NCBI GenBank assembly: GCA_031841125.1
Contig: CM063109.1
Location: 224,321-288,320 of the forward strand
Length of the DNA stretch: 64,000 bases
Direction of reading: 5' to 3'
Source: Acanthococcus lagerstroemiae
Taxonomy: Eukaryota; Arthropoda; Insecta; Hemiptera; Eriococcidae
Of the stretch, positions 8,701 through 20,865 are shown in pieces; the first letter of the stretch is position 1, and every line of letters starts with the position of its first letter. Position numbers and translations under genes: made by a program. Below the pieces are notes generated by a model. That model searched no databases and was not told the origin of the DNA. It worked only from the letters and a program-made list of their open reading frames with translations.

Positions 8701-11344
8701 ACCGACTTTTCGAGGAAAAGAGAAATATTTTTCTATGTCACGCAATAATAAATTAGTGTAAAAAGTAAGGAGTTGTGATAAAAATTGAAAGGTAGGTAAG
8801 TGCATCATTACTAGGTGCGTATTGCTTTTGATGAAAATCTGTTTGGTATTTCCGGAGATTTTTGCTGTTTTTCAGTGTACCTTCCTGTGATTTCAAGGAG
8901 GAATGAACGGATTGACATGACATTCATGCGAATGATGGAGTATTAAGAAAAATCTAGGCTTATTAAATTTCATCAAAATCTGTCTTACAGTTCGCGAGAT
9001 TTTGTGATTTTCATGGTCAGTTTTTTCTTAAAAATTTTCGGGCGTTGACCAGTGCCTTTGTTCATTTGTTAGTAACAGTACATCATAATGTAAAGCAGGT
9101 TGTTCGAGTTTCGGATTCTTTCATTCTTCGGGTAATTCTTTTATTGTGTTCATCATTTTCAAATTTTGAATTAGTTTGACAAGTATACCTGTAGATCAGG
9201 TGGTTTTACATCCCTTCTTGTGGATCAGAAGCAACCGATTAATCGAATAATTTAATCCATCTATTCAGAAACAATTGTTAAATCGACGAAGTGTAGAAAT
9301 TCATTCTAGAAAATGAGCGTTTGTAACGTACTTCAGCTGCGATAGTTTTGAGCTAATTTTTTAAAACTTAGCTGTCGTCTTCGTGTCTAATACCGAAAGT
9401 AGAGCGCGGTGTACGTGATCCATTATATTTATGAAAATACCTAATAAAATTGAAGGCGTGTGCGTAACTTACCAATTAATTGAGCTCATGTCTCATCAAA
9501 ATTCTAATGAAATGGAATTTTGATAGTTGTCAATTGTATTGACGTCAGCATAATTGATCGTGTACCCCGGGCTGAGGGTTGGGGTCGACACTTTTCGACG
9601 TTTTCATGACAAAAGAAGAGGAATCGAACTAATTTTCATAGTTCCTTGTGTACAGAATGTAAAATAGATGATCGTATTTGTCTTTTCAGAATGCTAAGGG
9701 AGATCGACGAGGAATTGTAGGTAGATCGTCATCAAGTGGGAGGGTGTAATTTCTTTTTGAATGTAAAAATTTTCTCCCCCAGAAGGTGGCTCGATTCTTG
9801 GGTCATGATTTCGAATTCTACGTCCGAATTTTGATCCGGCCACGATTGGATCAATTTTAAACCTAAAATTGGATAACTTGATTTGGATTTAATAATTAAA
9901 CTAGTATCGAAATGAGCTTCTGTGCGCGCGTGTGGTGTGTGGGGGGGCTGATTTTTGATGTCGCGTAAGATTTCTGAGCTGGCCCAAATTTAAGCCTCAT
10001 CGCATATTTCAGCTGAGAAATTTGAGTTCTGAGACCCAAATGAAAGTTCGATTAGAAATTCGCTACGCTTTTTATATTTTCTGCGTTTTGGATAAATATT
10101 TCATAAAGATGGCAAATTTTAAGCGAATATTCCTCAAAAATGACCATTTTATTCTGAAATATGCCAAAATATGCCATATCAAGTAGGGCTCATTGTACTC
10201 ACAATTCCAAGATTCATGAAGATAACCTCGATATGATCGGTAATAGTCACGTGCAACAAATATGCAAAAGCATAAAATTCACAGCCTTACGCATGTGTAG
10301 TTATTTGATCATTTGTATCATCTTGATGATTTTATGGTACTGAAAATCGCATTTGCGATAGGAGATAGAGAAAAAAATGAACTATAATCAAAAACTTAAC
10401 ATCGGCATTAAATCCCTTGTTGAAAATATGTATAAAATCAAATATGTATAAAATCATCATAAATTCTCTTGTCATTGTTTTTTTTTTTTTTTTTTTAAAG
10501 AAAATCTCAAATTGTTGTGTAGTGTTAGTAGGGTTCAAAAGCAGTCCCTTAGCAAAAGCCTGGCTACGGTCCTGCGTCATTCTTTTTCTACTCTAATACA
10601 ATATGGGGTGTTATTCTTCCAAATTCGAGCTCCAACTGATGGACAATTGCATTACTTACTGATCCGGGTGGCGGTGTGAATGTCTTCTTTCTGGCTTAAT
10701 TACGTATGCAGGTATTTGTAAAAGTATGAGTCACCTTAGAGGAAATTAGAAACAGCTACGTAATACGATGACTCACGAGTCGTGGTGAAACGAGTTGGCA
10801 CAGACATACATATCCGGCTGTTGGAAGGGGAGAATAAATTATTTATTATTATTATTAAAAGCTAGATGACGAACTGTCCATAAGACGCGTGTTAAAAATG
10901 TGCGCGGAATCATAGTATAACTTGCGCCTAACACATAGATCATGCATTCAGATATGCTTTACTACGCATACAGCATTGACAATGAAAATACGGATGTCTT
11001 CCTGTCGTTTCATTTTTCTTGGTGAAACGGAAGGTTAAGAACAAAATTGTACCGAGAACAGAAGTTGCTAGAAATGTACACATTATATTTTTTGTGCCAA
11101 TATACTTCATTAATAAAAAAATATAATCTGCAAAATGAGGCAAAAGAGGAAGGAAATATATATTATTTAGACGTACAGATGAATATTTTAGGTACATACT
11201 CTTTTGAAACACATTTTTCAGGGCTTTATTTTTTGCACTTATCCAGTCATTCGTATGTCTCTCTAAAGAATAATACCTTATTTCCAAATACCTTTCACTA
11301 ATCAAAGTGAAAGTGTAAGTTTAGGATTATTATCCAAATCATAT
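8701..11344. other. No gene recognised; degraded repeats
   Basis: Contains the ACCGACTTTTCG motif at 8700 that recurs near 12650-12695 and 40680, the second degenerate repeat unit (9561-9660), a T17-18 run at about 10478-10496 and a (ATT)n tract near 10842-10857. All reading frames are short and without recognisable family features. Confidence 0.45.
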
Positions 11345-11447
11345 CTGGTCACTGATGCGATACTCAAAAGGGTAGTTTTTGGGGCCGGGGGTTCGGTGTC
11401 ATAAGGGCCACTTTGGCATGCCTGCATCGCCATACGTCCCACCACAC
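11345..11447 (+). mobile_element. 5'-truncated retroelement stub (R1-like 3' end), + orientation
   Basis: The reverse complement of the 8085-8186 stub: CACTGATGCGATAC... to CATACGTCCCACCACAC. Flanks ATTATCCAAATCATAT (about 11324-11339) and ATTATCTAGATCAAAT (about 11449-11464) agree at 13 of 16 positions and may be an aged target-site duplication. There is no poly-A; the element ends at CCACCACAC as in the other two copies. Confidence 0.65.
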
Positions 11448-11466
11448 GATTATCTAGATCAAATTA

Positions 11467-12369
11467 CGAGGGACATTCAATAAGTAACGTCCTTTTTGCG
11501 TGTAAAAAATATATTTATAAATATAAACAAAATTGGTTTGAAAATTCGGAATCCACAGTCTTTACTCTACTTTTCTACATAATTACAAAAAGAATTTTAT
11601 GCATTTATCTCAGCGCTGGGGAAGTTTATCTGTACCGCGTTGATAAGATTCCGGGTTCACACAGAAGCGTTTTTACGGTTAGGCAACCTACGCAGTTGCC
11701 TAGAGCGGCAAAATTTTGAATTTTCGGGCAAAAAAACAGAAAAAAAAACAATTTTTTTAATTTAAAAAAATGAAGGAAAAAAATGAGAAAAGTAGAAAAA
11801 TGGAGAAGGAATAAAATAGAAGAAGTAACTACGCTATTTGAAAGATTTCGGTCATATACGAGGTGACTGAAAAGTCCGTTTCTATTGAAAAATGCTTTGC
11901 AAAAAATTTTCTAGTCAACTACGAAATTTTTAGTAACGCGACAACCGAGAACTGATCCCACGAAAACGCACTATGTAAATCTGTAATTGTAATTTTTGTT
12001 TCATGATTTATTTCAATCATTTTTCCATTTTTTTTTCTCTGTAGTTTGCTACACAAAATTTTGTCATGATGTATTCGAGCTGCTTAAAGCGATGGCACGC
12101 TGTTGTCGTTTATCTTGTAACCCTGATCGAGGGGAATATTATTTCATTTTTTGCAGGCATACGAAATTTATAGTACATGAAACTTTCTGTCCAGTGAGAC
12201 CATTTTTATTTCAATCTGATAAATTTTTCTAAAACGTGTAGGGTTTTGGTAATTATGTAGAAAAGTAAAGTAAAGACCGTAGATTCCTAATTTTCAAACC
12301 AATTTTATTCATCTTTATAAATAAATTTTTTACACGCAAAAAAGGACGTTACTCATTGAATGCCCCTTG
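11467..12369. mobile_element. Mariner-like TIR element
   Basis: Ends CGAGGGACATTCAATAAGTA (11467) and the complement of CAAGGGGCATTCAATGAGTA (12369) continue as inverted repeats for about 120 bp, through the common ACGTCC/GGACGT and CTACATAATTAC. Each side is bounded by TA (11465-11466, 12370-12371). Inside near 11858 is ACGAGGTGACTGAAAAGTCC, itself resembling a mariner end. No intact transposase or DDD/E motifs found; non-autonomous. Confidence 0.75.
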
Positions 12370-12950
12370 TATAACTGTTGGAAGTAAATTGGGTTGATTA
12401 CCATGAGAAGACGAATTTTCACTACACAACATAGAAAAAAAGAGGTTGAAAGTAATTGGAAGAAGGGTCTATGTAAAGCTCGGCTTCATACCTCACGGCA
12501 GACCAAACAAATAATATTTTGGAGGTCCCATAGAAAGTAACTGGTATGATTTAAGGTGAACTTACTAGTACAGCATTGACATGATGTCACGAAGACAGAT
12601 TTAGGGGAAAAAACAATTAAAATGAAGCTAAATACCTCCCTTTTCTCCGAAAAGTCGGTAAAACTGCTTGAAGCGAAAGCAATACCGACTTTTCGGCCAT
12701 TGACGTTTTAAAAAAACTCAAACAAATTCTCGACAAGGAATAGTATTATAAAAATAGAAAACTATCCGACTATCAAAATTAGAGTTCGTATAAATTTGAA
12801 ATTGATACGTTGAAGGCCGAAACATTTGTATGATACAACGGAACTACGCGGCTATCAAAATTAGATTTCGTATCAATTAAATTCCAAAAAAACATTGAGT
12901 ACGTAAGTCGCCTCGCGCTTCTTATGCTGACCTTAATTAAGGAAACTCAT

Positions 12951-13180
12951 GAACGACTCGACCGATTGTAATCGAACTTTTACCTGCACAACTTCGAGTA
13001 CTTCTCTATAATCTACCAAAATTTGGAATCAGTTGATTTAATAGTTCCTGAGATTTTCGTGCCACAAATTTTGTCCTTGAATTGAGGAAAACTCTCGAAC
13101 GACTTGACCGATTGTCTTCAAACTTTTTACTGTACAATTTCAAGTAGTGCTCCATAATATATCAAAATTTGGAATCAATT
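12951..13180 (+). repeat. Tandem pair of ~130-bp units
   Basis: Units at 12951-13083 and 13084-13180 share GAACGACTYGACCGATTGT, then ACAACTTCGAGTA/ACAATTTCAAGTA and CAAAATTTGGAATCA. The pair lies immediately 5' of the Helitron-like copy and may belong to it. Confidence 0.5.
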
Positions 13181-13183
13181 GAA

Positions 13184-14717
13184 GTTGGCGGCTGAACCAT
13201 AAGAGCTGGAGGGTTGAAACTTGCTGAATGTGTTCGTATGAACCCGGATGAGGTTTTAGGCTATAAAAAATTTCGGTACCCCAATTAGGAGGGGGCCACA
13301 AAATTTTGCCCCCCCCCCGTGGGCTCCTGATTTTTTTTTTCAACTTGAACTGTTCGGAATTGTTTTACATCGAACTTCTTCACATTTTGTTAAAGTTTGG
13401 TGGCTGTAACTGTTTCCCTTCAGAAATTATTAGGGGGTTGATAATCTGAAATTTCCAAAACAAGCTCAAAATGCCTTATTATTACGTTCACAACTGATTT
13501 AATGTGGTTTTTATACCTGAACATAGTTTCGCACCCATTTATGCACCCCATAGTCCATTTTCCACCCCAATATCATCTCAAAAAGCTCCAGAATTTTTCA
13601 AATTTGGAAAAGCATTCGTAGATTTTCTTCTAATTATCTGATTGAATTTTTGAAAGCATGGTTATCTTCGTCTGAATAACACAAACGTGAGCCTATTGAA
13701 CGCAAATGAATCCAAACACTCGGATCCAGCGCAGCGCCAGAGGAAATTCATATTCTAAAGTCGCGGGCGTAACAAAATCTTTGCTGTGCTCGAGAGTTCC
13801 CAGCAACCCCGCGCTACGCCGCTACCCTTACAACAACCTACACGCGCATGCGAACACACACACAAAAGATAGACAGGTTATTCTGTTGAGAAAGTAAAAA
13901 CCTGTTGTGTGTGACGCTCTTTTTTCGCCATTCTCCGCTATTCTATAAGGAACCCTTCATAGAAGCAACCTTGTCTCTTTTAAATACATTAACAACTTTG
14001 AAATAGTCCATTCATGTTTCCAAATGCCGTTCAATGGGTATAAATGTCTGAAAAACAGCATAATATCTCAGAAATGCGAAACTGATGCTACTGTATAAAA
14101 AGCAAGGAGAATTCCAGCGATGGAGTTCTCGATAGGCACATTAAACAAGTGCCTAAGGTGACAGGTTTCGAGGGGCGGCAAATTTTTGCACAAAAACAGC
14201 GGGGGAAAGGAAGGAAATTCAGAAAAAGAAAAAAAGAAGAAGAGGCAGACAGAAAAAAGAAAACAGTGGCAGAAAACGTAACTGGGAAATAATGATCCAT
14301 TTTTGACCTGCAGAAAATCAGGAGGATATGAAGTGGGTGAGGGGGACATTTTGTTGAGCGCCTATAGCGATTTGGCTTCTAAATCTGCAGCTGGTTACAA
14401 AGAACGTGAGCAAAAAGTGAAGTTCATAAACATTAAAAAAGAAGAAGAAATAAAGTGACCACCCGCTTATCAGTCGCATTAGCGGCTGGTGCGGGAAGGG
14501 TGGAGGGAGGAAAACTGCAAGTTTCCAGGCAGAAAAAGATCACGGATGTGGATCACAGGGAATCGTTGGAAGGATTGGGAGGGAAGATGGGAAAGCGGTT
14601 TGCTGTAAAGAGAAGAGGAAGGGACTACCTCAGTCAATCCAACACACTTTAGCCAACCCACCTTAGCCAGCTCACTTTAGCCCACGGTCTAGATGAGCCG
14701 CGAAGCGGGTCAGCTAG
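13184..14717 (+). mobile_element. Helitron-like element, copy 1 (3' end preserved)
   Basis: The 3' end has a short GC-rich hairpin CCGCGAAGCGGG (14698-14709) followed by TCAGCTAG and a T, the classic Helitron terminus (hairpin, CTRR, insertion before T). The 5' part from GTTGGCGGCTGAACCATA (13184) matches copy 2 from 14773. It has no Rep/helicase ORF, so it is non-autonomous. The short frames inside (for example 13706-13897) are not supported as genes. Confidence 0.65.
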
Positions 14718-15565
14718 TATACTATATAAAAGTGAATGTATGTCTGTGTGTTTGTTTGTTTGTTTATTCAAGGTTGGTGGCTGAACCATAGGAGCTGGGG
14801 GGGTTCGTACTTTCTGGATGTGTTCGTATGAACCCGGAATAGGTTTGAGGCTATAAAAAATTTCGGTACCCTAATTAGAAGGGGGGCCACTAAATTTTGT
14901 CCCAACTGGGCCCCCTAATTTTGTTATCAACTTGAACTTTTTAGAATCGTTTCACATCGACCTTCTTCATATTCTGTTAAAATTTGGTGGCGGTAACTGT
15001 CTCCCTTCAGAAATTATTGGGGTGTTGAAAATCTGAAATTTCCAAAACGAGCTCAAAATGCTTCATTATTGCACGTACATCTAATTTAAAACAACCATAA
15101 TATTTGGATATTCTTTTGTACCCATTTCTGTACCACACAGCCAATTTTCAACCACGTATCACCTCCAAAAGCCCTAAAATTTCAGTTTTTGAAAACTATC
15201 TTCAGCATTCCTTCTAATTATCCGACTGAATTTTTGATAACATCAACATTTTCCTCTGAATAACACAAATATGAAACAGTAAATTGCAAATAGATCAGAG
15301 CCCTCCAACTAAAGGCAATGAGTGTTGAAGCTGTTTGCAGTTTTAAATTTTCGTAAATTTCAGTAGCGCGTCTCAGGGAACCTTTCCCAGCCAAGAACCG
15401 GCTATCGGCTACACGGCAATTCGTTTATCAACACACGCACAGAGACACGCGCCCAGGAACATGCACAAAAAGGTTAGGAACAGAAACAACAAAGTAGGTT
15501 TTAATACTTAAATATAATAGGCTAATGCGGCCTATTCTTCTATGTTTTTTTTTTGTTTTTTTTTT

Positions 15566-15596
<31 letters not shown>

Positions 15597-15600
15597 CATA
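14718..15600 (+). mobile_element. Helitron-like element, copy 2 (5' end), tandem to copy 1
   Basis: Begins directly at the CTAG end of copy 1 with TATACTATATAAAAGTGAAT and a GTTTGTTTGTTTGT tract, the usual head of insect non-autonomous Helitrons. It then repeats copy 1 from 14773 to beyond 15060 and again near 15390-15470. The 3' terminus is not recognised; a pyrimidine microsatellite follows. Confidence 0.6.
15541..15597 (+). repeat. T-rich and (TTTC)n microsatellite
   Basis: T-runs broken by G, then about seven tandem CTTT units. Confidence 0.9.
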
Positions 15601-16950
15601 GCAACTATTAGTAAGTTCAAACTAGCCTCCTGCAGTCGGACGTACAGTGTGACGTGTTTGTACGAATGAACGTACCCGTACACATTCTTATCTGTGAACG
15701 TTCGCACGGACAATCCTGAAAAAGTGTACGTTCGTACTTCGTACGTACAGTTTTCAATAAATGTACGTTCCTACGTAATGTGCAGATTTTAATGCCTGTC
15801 TGTTCGCGTTCGGACGATTTTCATAGAAACTGACGCGTGGCGTTCTGTGCACCGCCTTTGTATGTGGTTAATGGTCCCAATAACTCATAATTTTCTGTTA
15901 TTTTTTTGGCTAGGATTTAATTGCACGTTAAAACAGATCATATGAACGATAACAGGAGCATAGGAAAAAAAATCAAAATTCTGTGACAAAGTGTAATGAA
16001 CGATAAAACAGAGTAATCCACGATGAAAAATGTATAATATCTAAAAAATATTAGTCACGTTGAAAAGTGTTAATGAACTATTAAAAATGCACATTAGCTA
16101 TAAATGGTGCACTTTACAAGAATTCAAAAACAAACGTTAGAAAATACTGCTGTCGCATCACCCTAGGTACTACACGTTGAGTCAGAAAGAAAACTTTAGT
16201 TAAATACTGGAATGCTATCCTTGAAAAACGGTGTCTTCATTGGAAAATTTTGCGCTTTCTTCGACTTGGCAGGCCGACCCCTCTTTCTTTCTTGACCCAG
16301 GGGGACGACTTTTGCCTCCTGTGGTATATGCTTACAAGTTTCAGTCTAATTTGGTGACCGAGGCCATGCTTGCAGAGCAGGCACTTCTGGAAGTACGGAA
16401 TATTATTCTGCATTGAAAAATATTTTATCAGTGTGTTAGTGCAAGTCATGTCGAGAAATGTATTTTCATGAGAGTGACGCAAATTATCCTATCGTTTAAG
16501 CTACTCGTCTTTTTCGTTCGTTGGTAATTATTTTGTTGGCAACATGTAACGGGCAATAATTCATTTTACTATCTTTTGGACCACCTCTTTTAGCGTTCTG
16601 TATCCTATCGTTCATTCACATTTTTTTATCGTGTAATTAAAGTTTATCCTATTTTTTTCAGCAATTTCAAATTCTTTTTTTTAAGAAATTTTTTTCATGA
16701 AATGTATAATGTATACATATAAGTATGTACCGTAAGGCGTGCGTGAGTTCCAACTTTCTGCCCCCCCCCCACCCAGTTTGGGCGGGGGATACGATTTGCC
16801 AACGACAAAGAAATTTCTTAGGATGAAGAAGGAATTTTTGTAGACAACGAAGGAATTATTTTTATAGACAGTGAGGGAATTTTTGTGGACAACAAAGAAA
16901 AATATCTACTGATTCTGTACCATCACAACAATGGATACTGATAACAAATG

Positions 16951-17100
16951 GACGCTATTCAGCGTAAGGAAACCAACCAGCAAAATCTGTTTTTGAGGAC
17001 AAGCGATTCGAAGTTCAAGAGCTATGTAGAAATTATATGACATAGTGTTTACTGATAAGCTTTCTTCAACGTGAGTACACATTTTTGAATCGGGGGCCCA
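16951..17100 (+). repeat. Copy of the GGAACCAACCA MITE family
   Basis: Starts TGGACGCTATTCAGC, then GGAAACCAACCA, TTTACTGATAAGCTTT, and AATCGGGGGCCCA at the end. The same landmarks occur inverted between 27185 and 27070, so it is a second copy of the MITE that hosts the nest at 20370-27185. Confidence 0.6.
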
Positions 17101-17640
17101 ATGTTGAAAAATTCTACTTTTTTAAGGAGTGGAAAAAATTCTCTAAAAGATATATTCAAAGGAAACTTTAGCTATGAAAACAAAAGCGAAATTTTCAATA
17201 TGCGTGTTTTGCCTGTCCTAATAAACGGATGTCAAACATGGCCATTAAATGCAAACATTTTGAACAGAATTAGGGTAACTCAAAACTCAATGGAAAGATC
17301 AATGCTGGAGATAATGAGAAGGAACAGGATAAGAATTTCGGTTATCGAAAGAAAATTAAAATTTAATTTGGCAGATCAAAAGAATGAAATGGTGGTGGGC
17401 GGGACACATCTCCCATCTCAGAGACGAACAATGGACCTATAAGGCCACCTTTTGGCAACCGCTGGACGGCAAAAGAAGAAGAGGCAAACAAACATTAAGA
17501 TGGAAAGACGATATACATAAATTTCTAAAAAGTAACAATGTCGAATAATAGCCAGGAATAGGTATGAATGGAGGCATCTACAGGAGACCTTTGCCCGGCA
17601 TGGGTCAGGGGAGGAGCGAGCCTCACTCTGGGGCCGCTAA
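17101..17640 (+). pseudogene. RTE-like non-LTR retrotransposon, 3' coding remnant
   Basis: A 113-codon frame shows the post-RT C-terminal pattern of RTE-type elements: IFNMRVLPVLINGCQTWPL (compare the family's VLPVxxYGCETW), then LNRIRVTQNSMERSMLEI and IRISVIERK. The frame shifts near 17343 (LNLADQK... continues in another frame). Downstream, after about 17440, a second frame (RRGKQTLRWKDDI-like) follows. It lacks the endonuclease and RT core. A tail GGGGAGGAGCGAGCCTCACTC and CAATAAA-like AATAAAGG lie at 17610-17700. The same 3' end is present inverted at 18740-19066. Confidence 0.65.
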
Positions 17641-17907
17641 TTCATTATAGGTATCTCTCTATATTATAACTAATATTGTTTATTTATTCCCTTAAATAAA
17701 GGTATTTTGAACTTGAATTTGATGCAGAAAAGGAAGGATTAATTTTACGAGTACGTTTAGTTTACTTGTGATTTTTTATTGGAGACAGGGAAGGAATAAT
17801 TTTAGGTTTCACCTGTTTCCATTCCCTCTTGTTGCATGTTTTTCTTTTATTACAATGCATACCAAATTTTATGACTATTGGCTAGTCTGATTGTAATGTG
17901 GCAGATG
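17373..17907 (+). repeat. Large inverted repeat, left arm
   Basis: Reverse-complementary to 18160-19066 (minus the minisatellite expansion). Landmarks: CTCTCAGAGACGAACAATGG-like text near 17415 pairs with 19010, and ATTGGCTAGTCTGATTGTAA near 17878 pairs with 18178-18197. The arms are about 250 bp apart and contain an RTE-like 3' end. Confidence 0.8.
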
Positions 17908-18159
17908 CCTAATAAAGCATTATTTTCATATGTTTCATAATTCCATAGAGTTTGGATAAATAAGTTCTTGGGGAGTAAACTGAGAAAACAATTTCAGATT
18001 TTGTATTGATCACTTCCATTGTGTGCGATTATTTGAATGAAATGTCCCTTTTATTGTACTGGAAAAATTATACTCAGATGCCTGAACTCAAAGACTTGAC
18101 TATCCATCTTCTCAGTGTACCAGCCTTGAGCGTTGAGGACACCAATCAAAAGAACTAGC

Positions 18160-19066
18160 TGCCACATAATGTTATATTACAATCAGACTAGCCAATAGTC
18201 ACAAAATTTGGTATGCATTGTAATAAAAGAAAAACAAGCAACAAGAGGGAATGGAAACAGGTGAAACCTAAAATTATCCCTTTCCTTTCTTCAACAAAAA
18301 ATCGCAGGTAAACGAAATGCAAAATGAATCCTTCTTTTTCTGCATCAAGAAATAATGCACAAAAATCACAAGTAAACTGAACGTACAAATTATTCCTTCC
18401 TATTCTCCATCAAAAAATGAACACAAGAAATTCACAGATGAACAAATGAAGCCTAAAATTATTCCCTCCCTTTCTCCAACTAGAAATTTCAGATAAACGA
18501 AAGGTAAAATTAATCCTTCCGTTTCTGCATCAAAACATGAACACAAAAAATCATAGGTAAGTAAGCAAAACTTACAAATTATTCCTTCCTTTTTGTCATC
18601 AAAAAATGAAGACAAAAAATCACAGATAAAAAAATGAAACCTAAAATTATTCCTTCCCTGTCTCCAATAAAAAATCACAAGTAAACTAAACGTACTCGTA
18701 AAATTAATCCTTCCTTTTCTGCATCAAATTCAAGTTCAAAAAACCTTTATTTAAGGGAATAAATAAACAATATTAGTTATAATACCTATAATGAATTAGC
18801 GGCCCCAAAGTGAGGCTCGCTCCTCCCCTGATCCATGCCGGGAAAAGGTCTTCAGTAGACGCTTCCATTCATACCTATTCCTGGCTATTATTTGAAATTG
18901 TTACTTTTTAGAAATTTATGTATATCGTCTTTCCATCTTAATGTTTGTTTGCCTCTTCTTCTTTTGCCGTCTAGCGGTTGCCAAAAGGTAGCCTTATAGG
19001 TCCATTGTTCGTCTCTGAGATGGGAGATGTGTCCCGCCCACCACCATTTCATTCTTTTGATTTGCC
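18160..19066 (-). repeat. Large inverted repeat, right arm
   Basis: Mirrors 17373-17907. It is longer because the segment 18290-18668 holds a minisatellite expansion where the left arm has only one to two units (17728-17795). The outer part carries the C-terminal RTE-like frame on the - strand (NEMVVGGTHLPSQRRTMDL near 18994). Confidence 0.8.
18290..18735 (-). repeat. Minisatellite, ~62-bp unit, about 7 copies
   Basis: Units start with AAAAATCACARGTAAAC-like text near 18296, 18361, 18424, 18481, 18545, 18613 and 18669 and contain ATTATTCCTTCC and CATCAAAAAATGAA. The start-to-start distances are roughly 57-66 bp. Units alternate in two sub-types (AAATTAATCC versus AAATTATTCC). The open frame through it on the - strand is a consequence of the repeat. 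Confidence 0.8.
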
Positions 19067-19257
19067 AAACTGAAATTATTATTAAATCTTAATTTTCTTC
19101 TGATAATCGAGATAAGGCAGTAACACATGATGTCACCGGAACACTCGTTATCAATATTGGAGGGAAGAACCAAAATCAAATATATATTATAGTCTAATGG
19201 GAAGTTGACGAATTTTTCCATTTATGTAGAAATTTCTCTAAAATAAGTGAAAGGTAC

Positions 19258-19493
19258 AAGAAAAGAAGCAGGTAAGTCACTTTTGTGGCGGAACGAGAAA
19301 AATGAAACACAATTTGTTTACATACGAGGTTCTTTAAAGACCTGAACGTGAATTTTGAAACCCGTTTTTCTGAACTGTAGCATCCTTTCAGGCATCCTAC
19401 CATAGCTGAGCTACTTCTACTCAATACGCCCCTTCCTACGGTATAAATAGCTCAATCTCGCCAAAAAAGTGACTTACCTGCTTCTTTCCCTGT
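19258..19493. mobile_element. Short TIR element (AGGTAAGTCAC ends)
   Basis: AAGAAGCAGGTAAGTCACTT at about 19261 is reverse-complemented at 19467-19487 (AAGTGACTTACCTGCTTCTT). It spans about 235 bp and has no ORF. Target-site duplication not resolved. Confidence 0.5.
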
Positions 19494-20716
19494 ATCCTTC
19501 AAGTGGAATTGCGAGAAAAATGGTAAGAATGAAATTTGTAGGAAACGGTATTTAATATAAAGCAACTTATAATTTCCAACATTCTCTCGCGAAATATTAC
19601 AATCTGAAAATTGACTATACCAGTAAATAGCTCAACATTTTGAATTATTATGTATTTCGGATTTACGTTATTTCTAATTAAATTTAATAATACCGTCAAC
19701 TTTTTACTACTGATTGCCAAAAACTCGGTTAATTTGAAAAACGCGCAAAATTATAGTAATTTTTTGTTATCAGGGTTATCAAATTTGGGGCGAAATATAT
19801 AAACAAAGCCAGAGTGCCATTCCCCTACAACAATTGAACTGAGTATCTCTATTTCTTTATACAAATACAGTGATTAAAAATAATAAGTCACTTCCTGTTT
19901 AATTATATCAAATATTAGAATCGCGGCAAGTTTATGAACTGGAGACTGGAGAATTGGCAGTACTTGATGAACAAACGAATTAAATTAAACAAAACTTGGG
20001 TTCTCAAAATAATAGATTATAATTGCCTATTTATCTCATTATAATGCATTAGCGTTAATAGTCAAGCGATGAGCAGCATTCTCTTCCGTCAATAAATTGT
20101 CTATCATTTATTTTCTTAGTAATGTCTTACCGAATTTCATCAATTTCATCCCTATACTCATCGGGTACTCGAATTATATTACCCCGCAGCCCGCGCATAC
20201 TAAATTAGTTGTCTACATATTACTTTGTACGCACGAACAACGTACACCTGTTGAAAATTGCACGTACGAACGTTCACAGATAAGAATGTGCACGAGTACG
20301 TTCGTTCGTACAAACACTTCACACTGAACGTCCGACTGCAGGAGGCTATGTTTGTATATCTGTGCGAGTTGGATGCTATACAGCAAAAGGGAACCAACCA
20401 GAGTTGGCCTGCCGATTGTGACCATATGTGACTGACCGTCACGATAAATTGATTGTGACCGGTCACGATAAATGAGAGTTGGCCTGCCGATTCTGACCGT
20501 CACGTATTTGTGACCATATGTGACTGACTGTCACGATAAATTGATTGTGACGGTCACGAATAAAAATGTTTGAACTTTTTAAGTCGAAAGTCAATAAACA
20601 CTTACCCTGGTATCGCTTCAAATATTTAATATTTCATTCTTATTTCGACGTTTCCTGTTTCCTATCCTGTTCGCTGTTCCTGTGTTCCTGTTGTGTTTTG
20701 AGTTTTAATTGATTAA

Positions 20717-20865
20717 CCCTGGTATACCAAGGTGTGTAATTTTTTACACCCTGCTTTAACAGAGCGCCAATACCAAGGTGTGTAAAATATTACACCCCCA
20801 TGTAGACAAAGCGGCAATACCAAGGTGTGTAAAAAATTACACCCCATACTAGAAAGTGTTTAAAA
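20717..20865 (+). repeat. piggyBac left terminal inverted repeat with three internal units
   Basis: Three units start ATACCAAGGTGTGTAA at about 20724, 20770 and 20817; each ends in TTACACC, and each is close to palindromic. The spacers between units (TTTAACAGAGCGCC; ATGTAGACAAAGCGGC) are complemented in the right end. Confidence 0.85.

Larger units (their letters stand above)
15625..20346. mobile_element. Large TIR element with ~100-bp ends
   Basis: GCCTCCTGCAGTCGGACGT at 15625 and its complement ending at 20346 begin inverted arms of about 100-115 bp. The arms share GTGTTTGTACGAA, ACATTCTTATCTGTGAACG and repeated GTACGTTCGTACG. Each end abuts TA (15623-15624 and 20347-20348), compatible with a 2-bp TA duplication (mariner type), but longer alternatives are not excluded. 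The interior holds retroelement remains in inverted arrangement and no transposase. Alternatively, two separate copies of one MITE end up inverted 4.7 kb apart. Confidence 0.5.

Noticed and set aside
14068..14349. 93-codon frame on -
   Set aside because: Low-complexity Phe/Ser/Leu reading of a purine-rich tract within the Helitron-like element.
18400..18678. 92-codon frame on -
   Set aside because: It runs through the 62-bp minisatellite and its repeating protein pattern is a by-product.
18290..18735. CRISPR-like regular repeats
   Set aside because: Repeats are adjacent variants without unique spacers, in a eukaryotic TE context.
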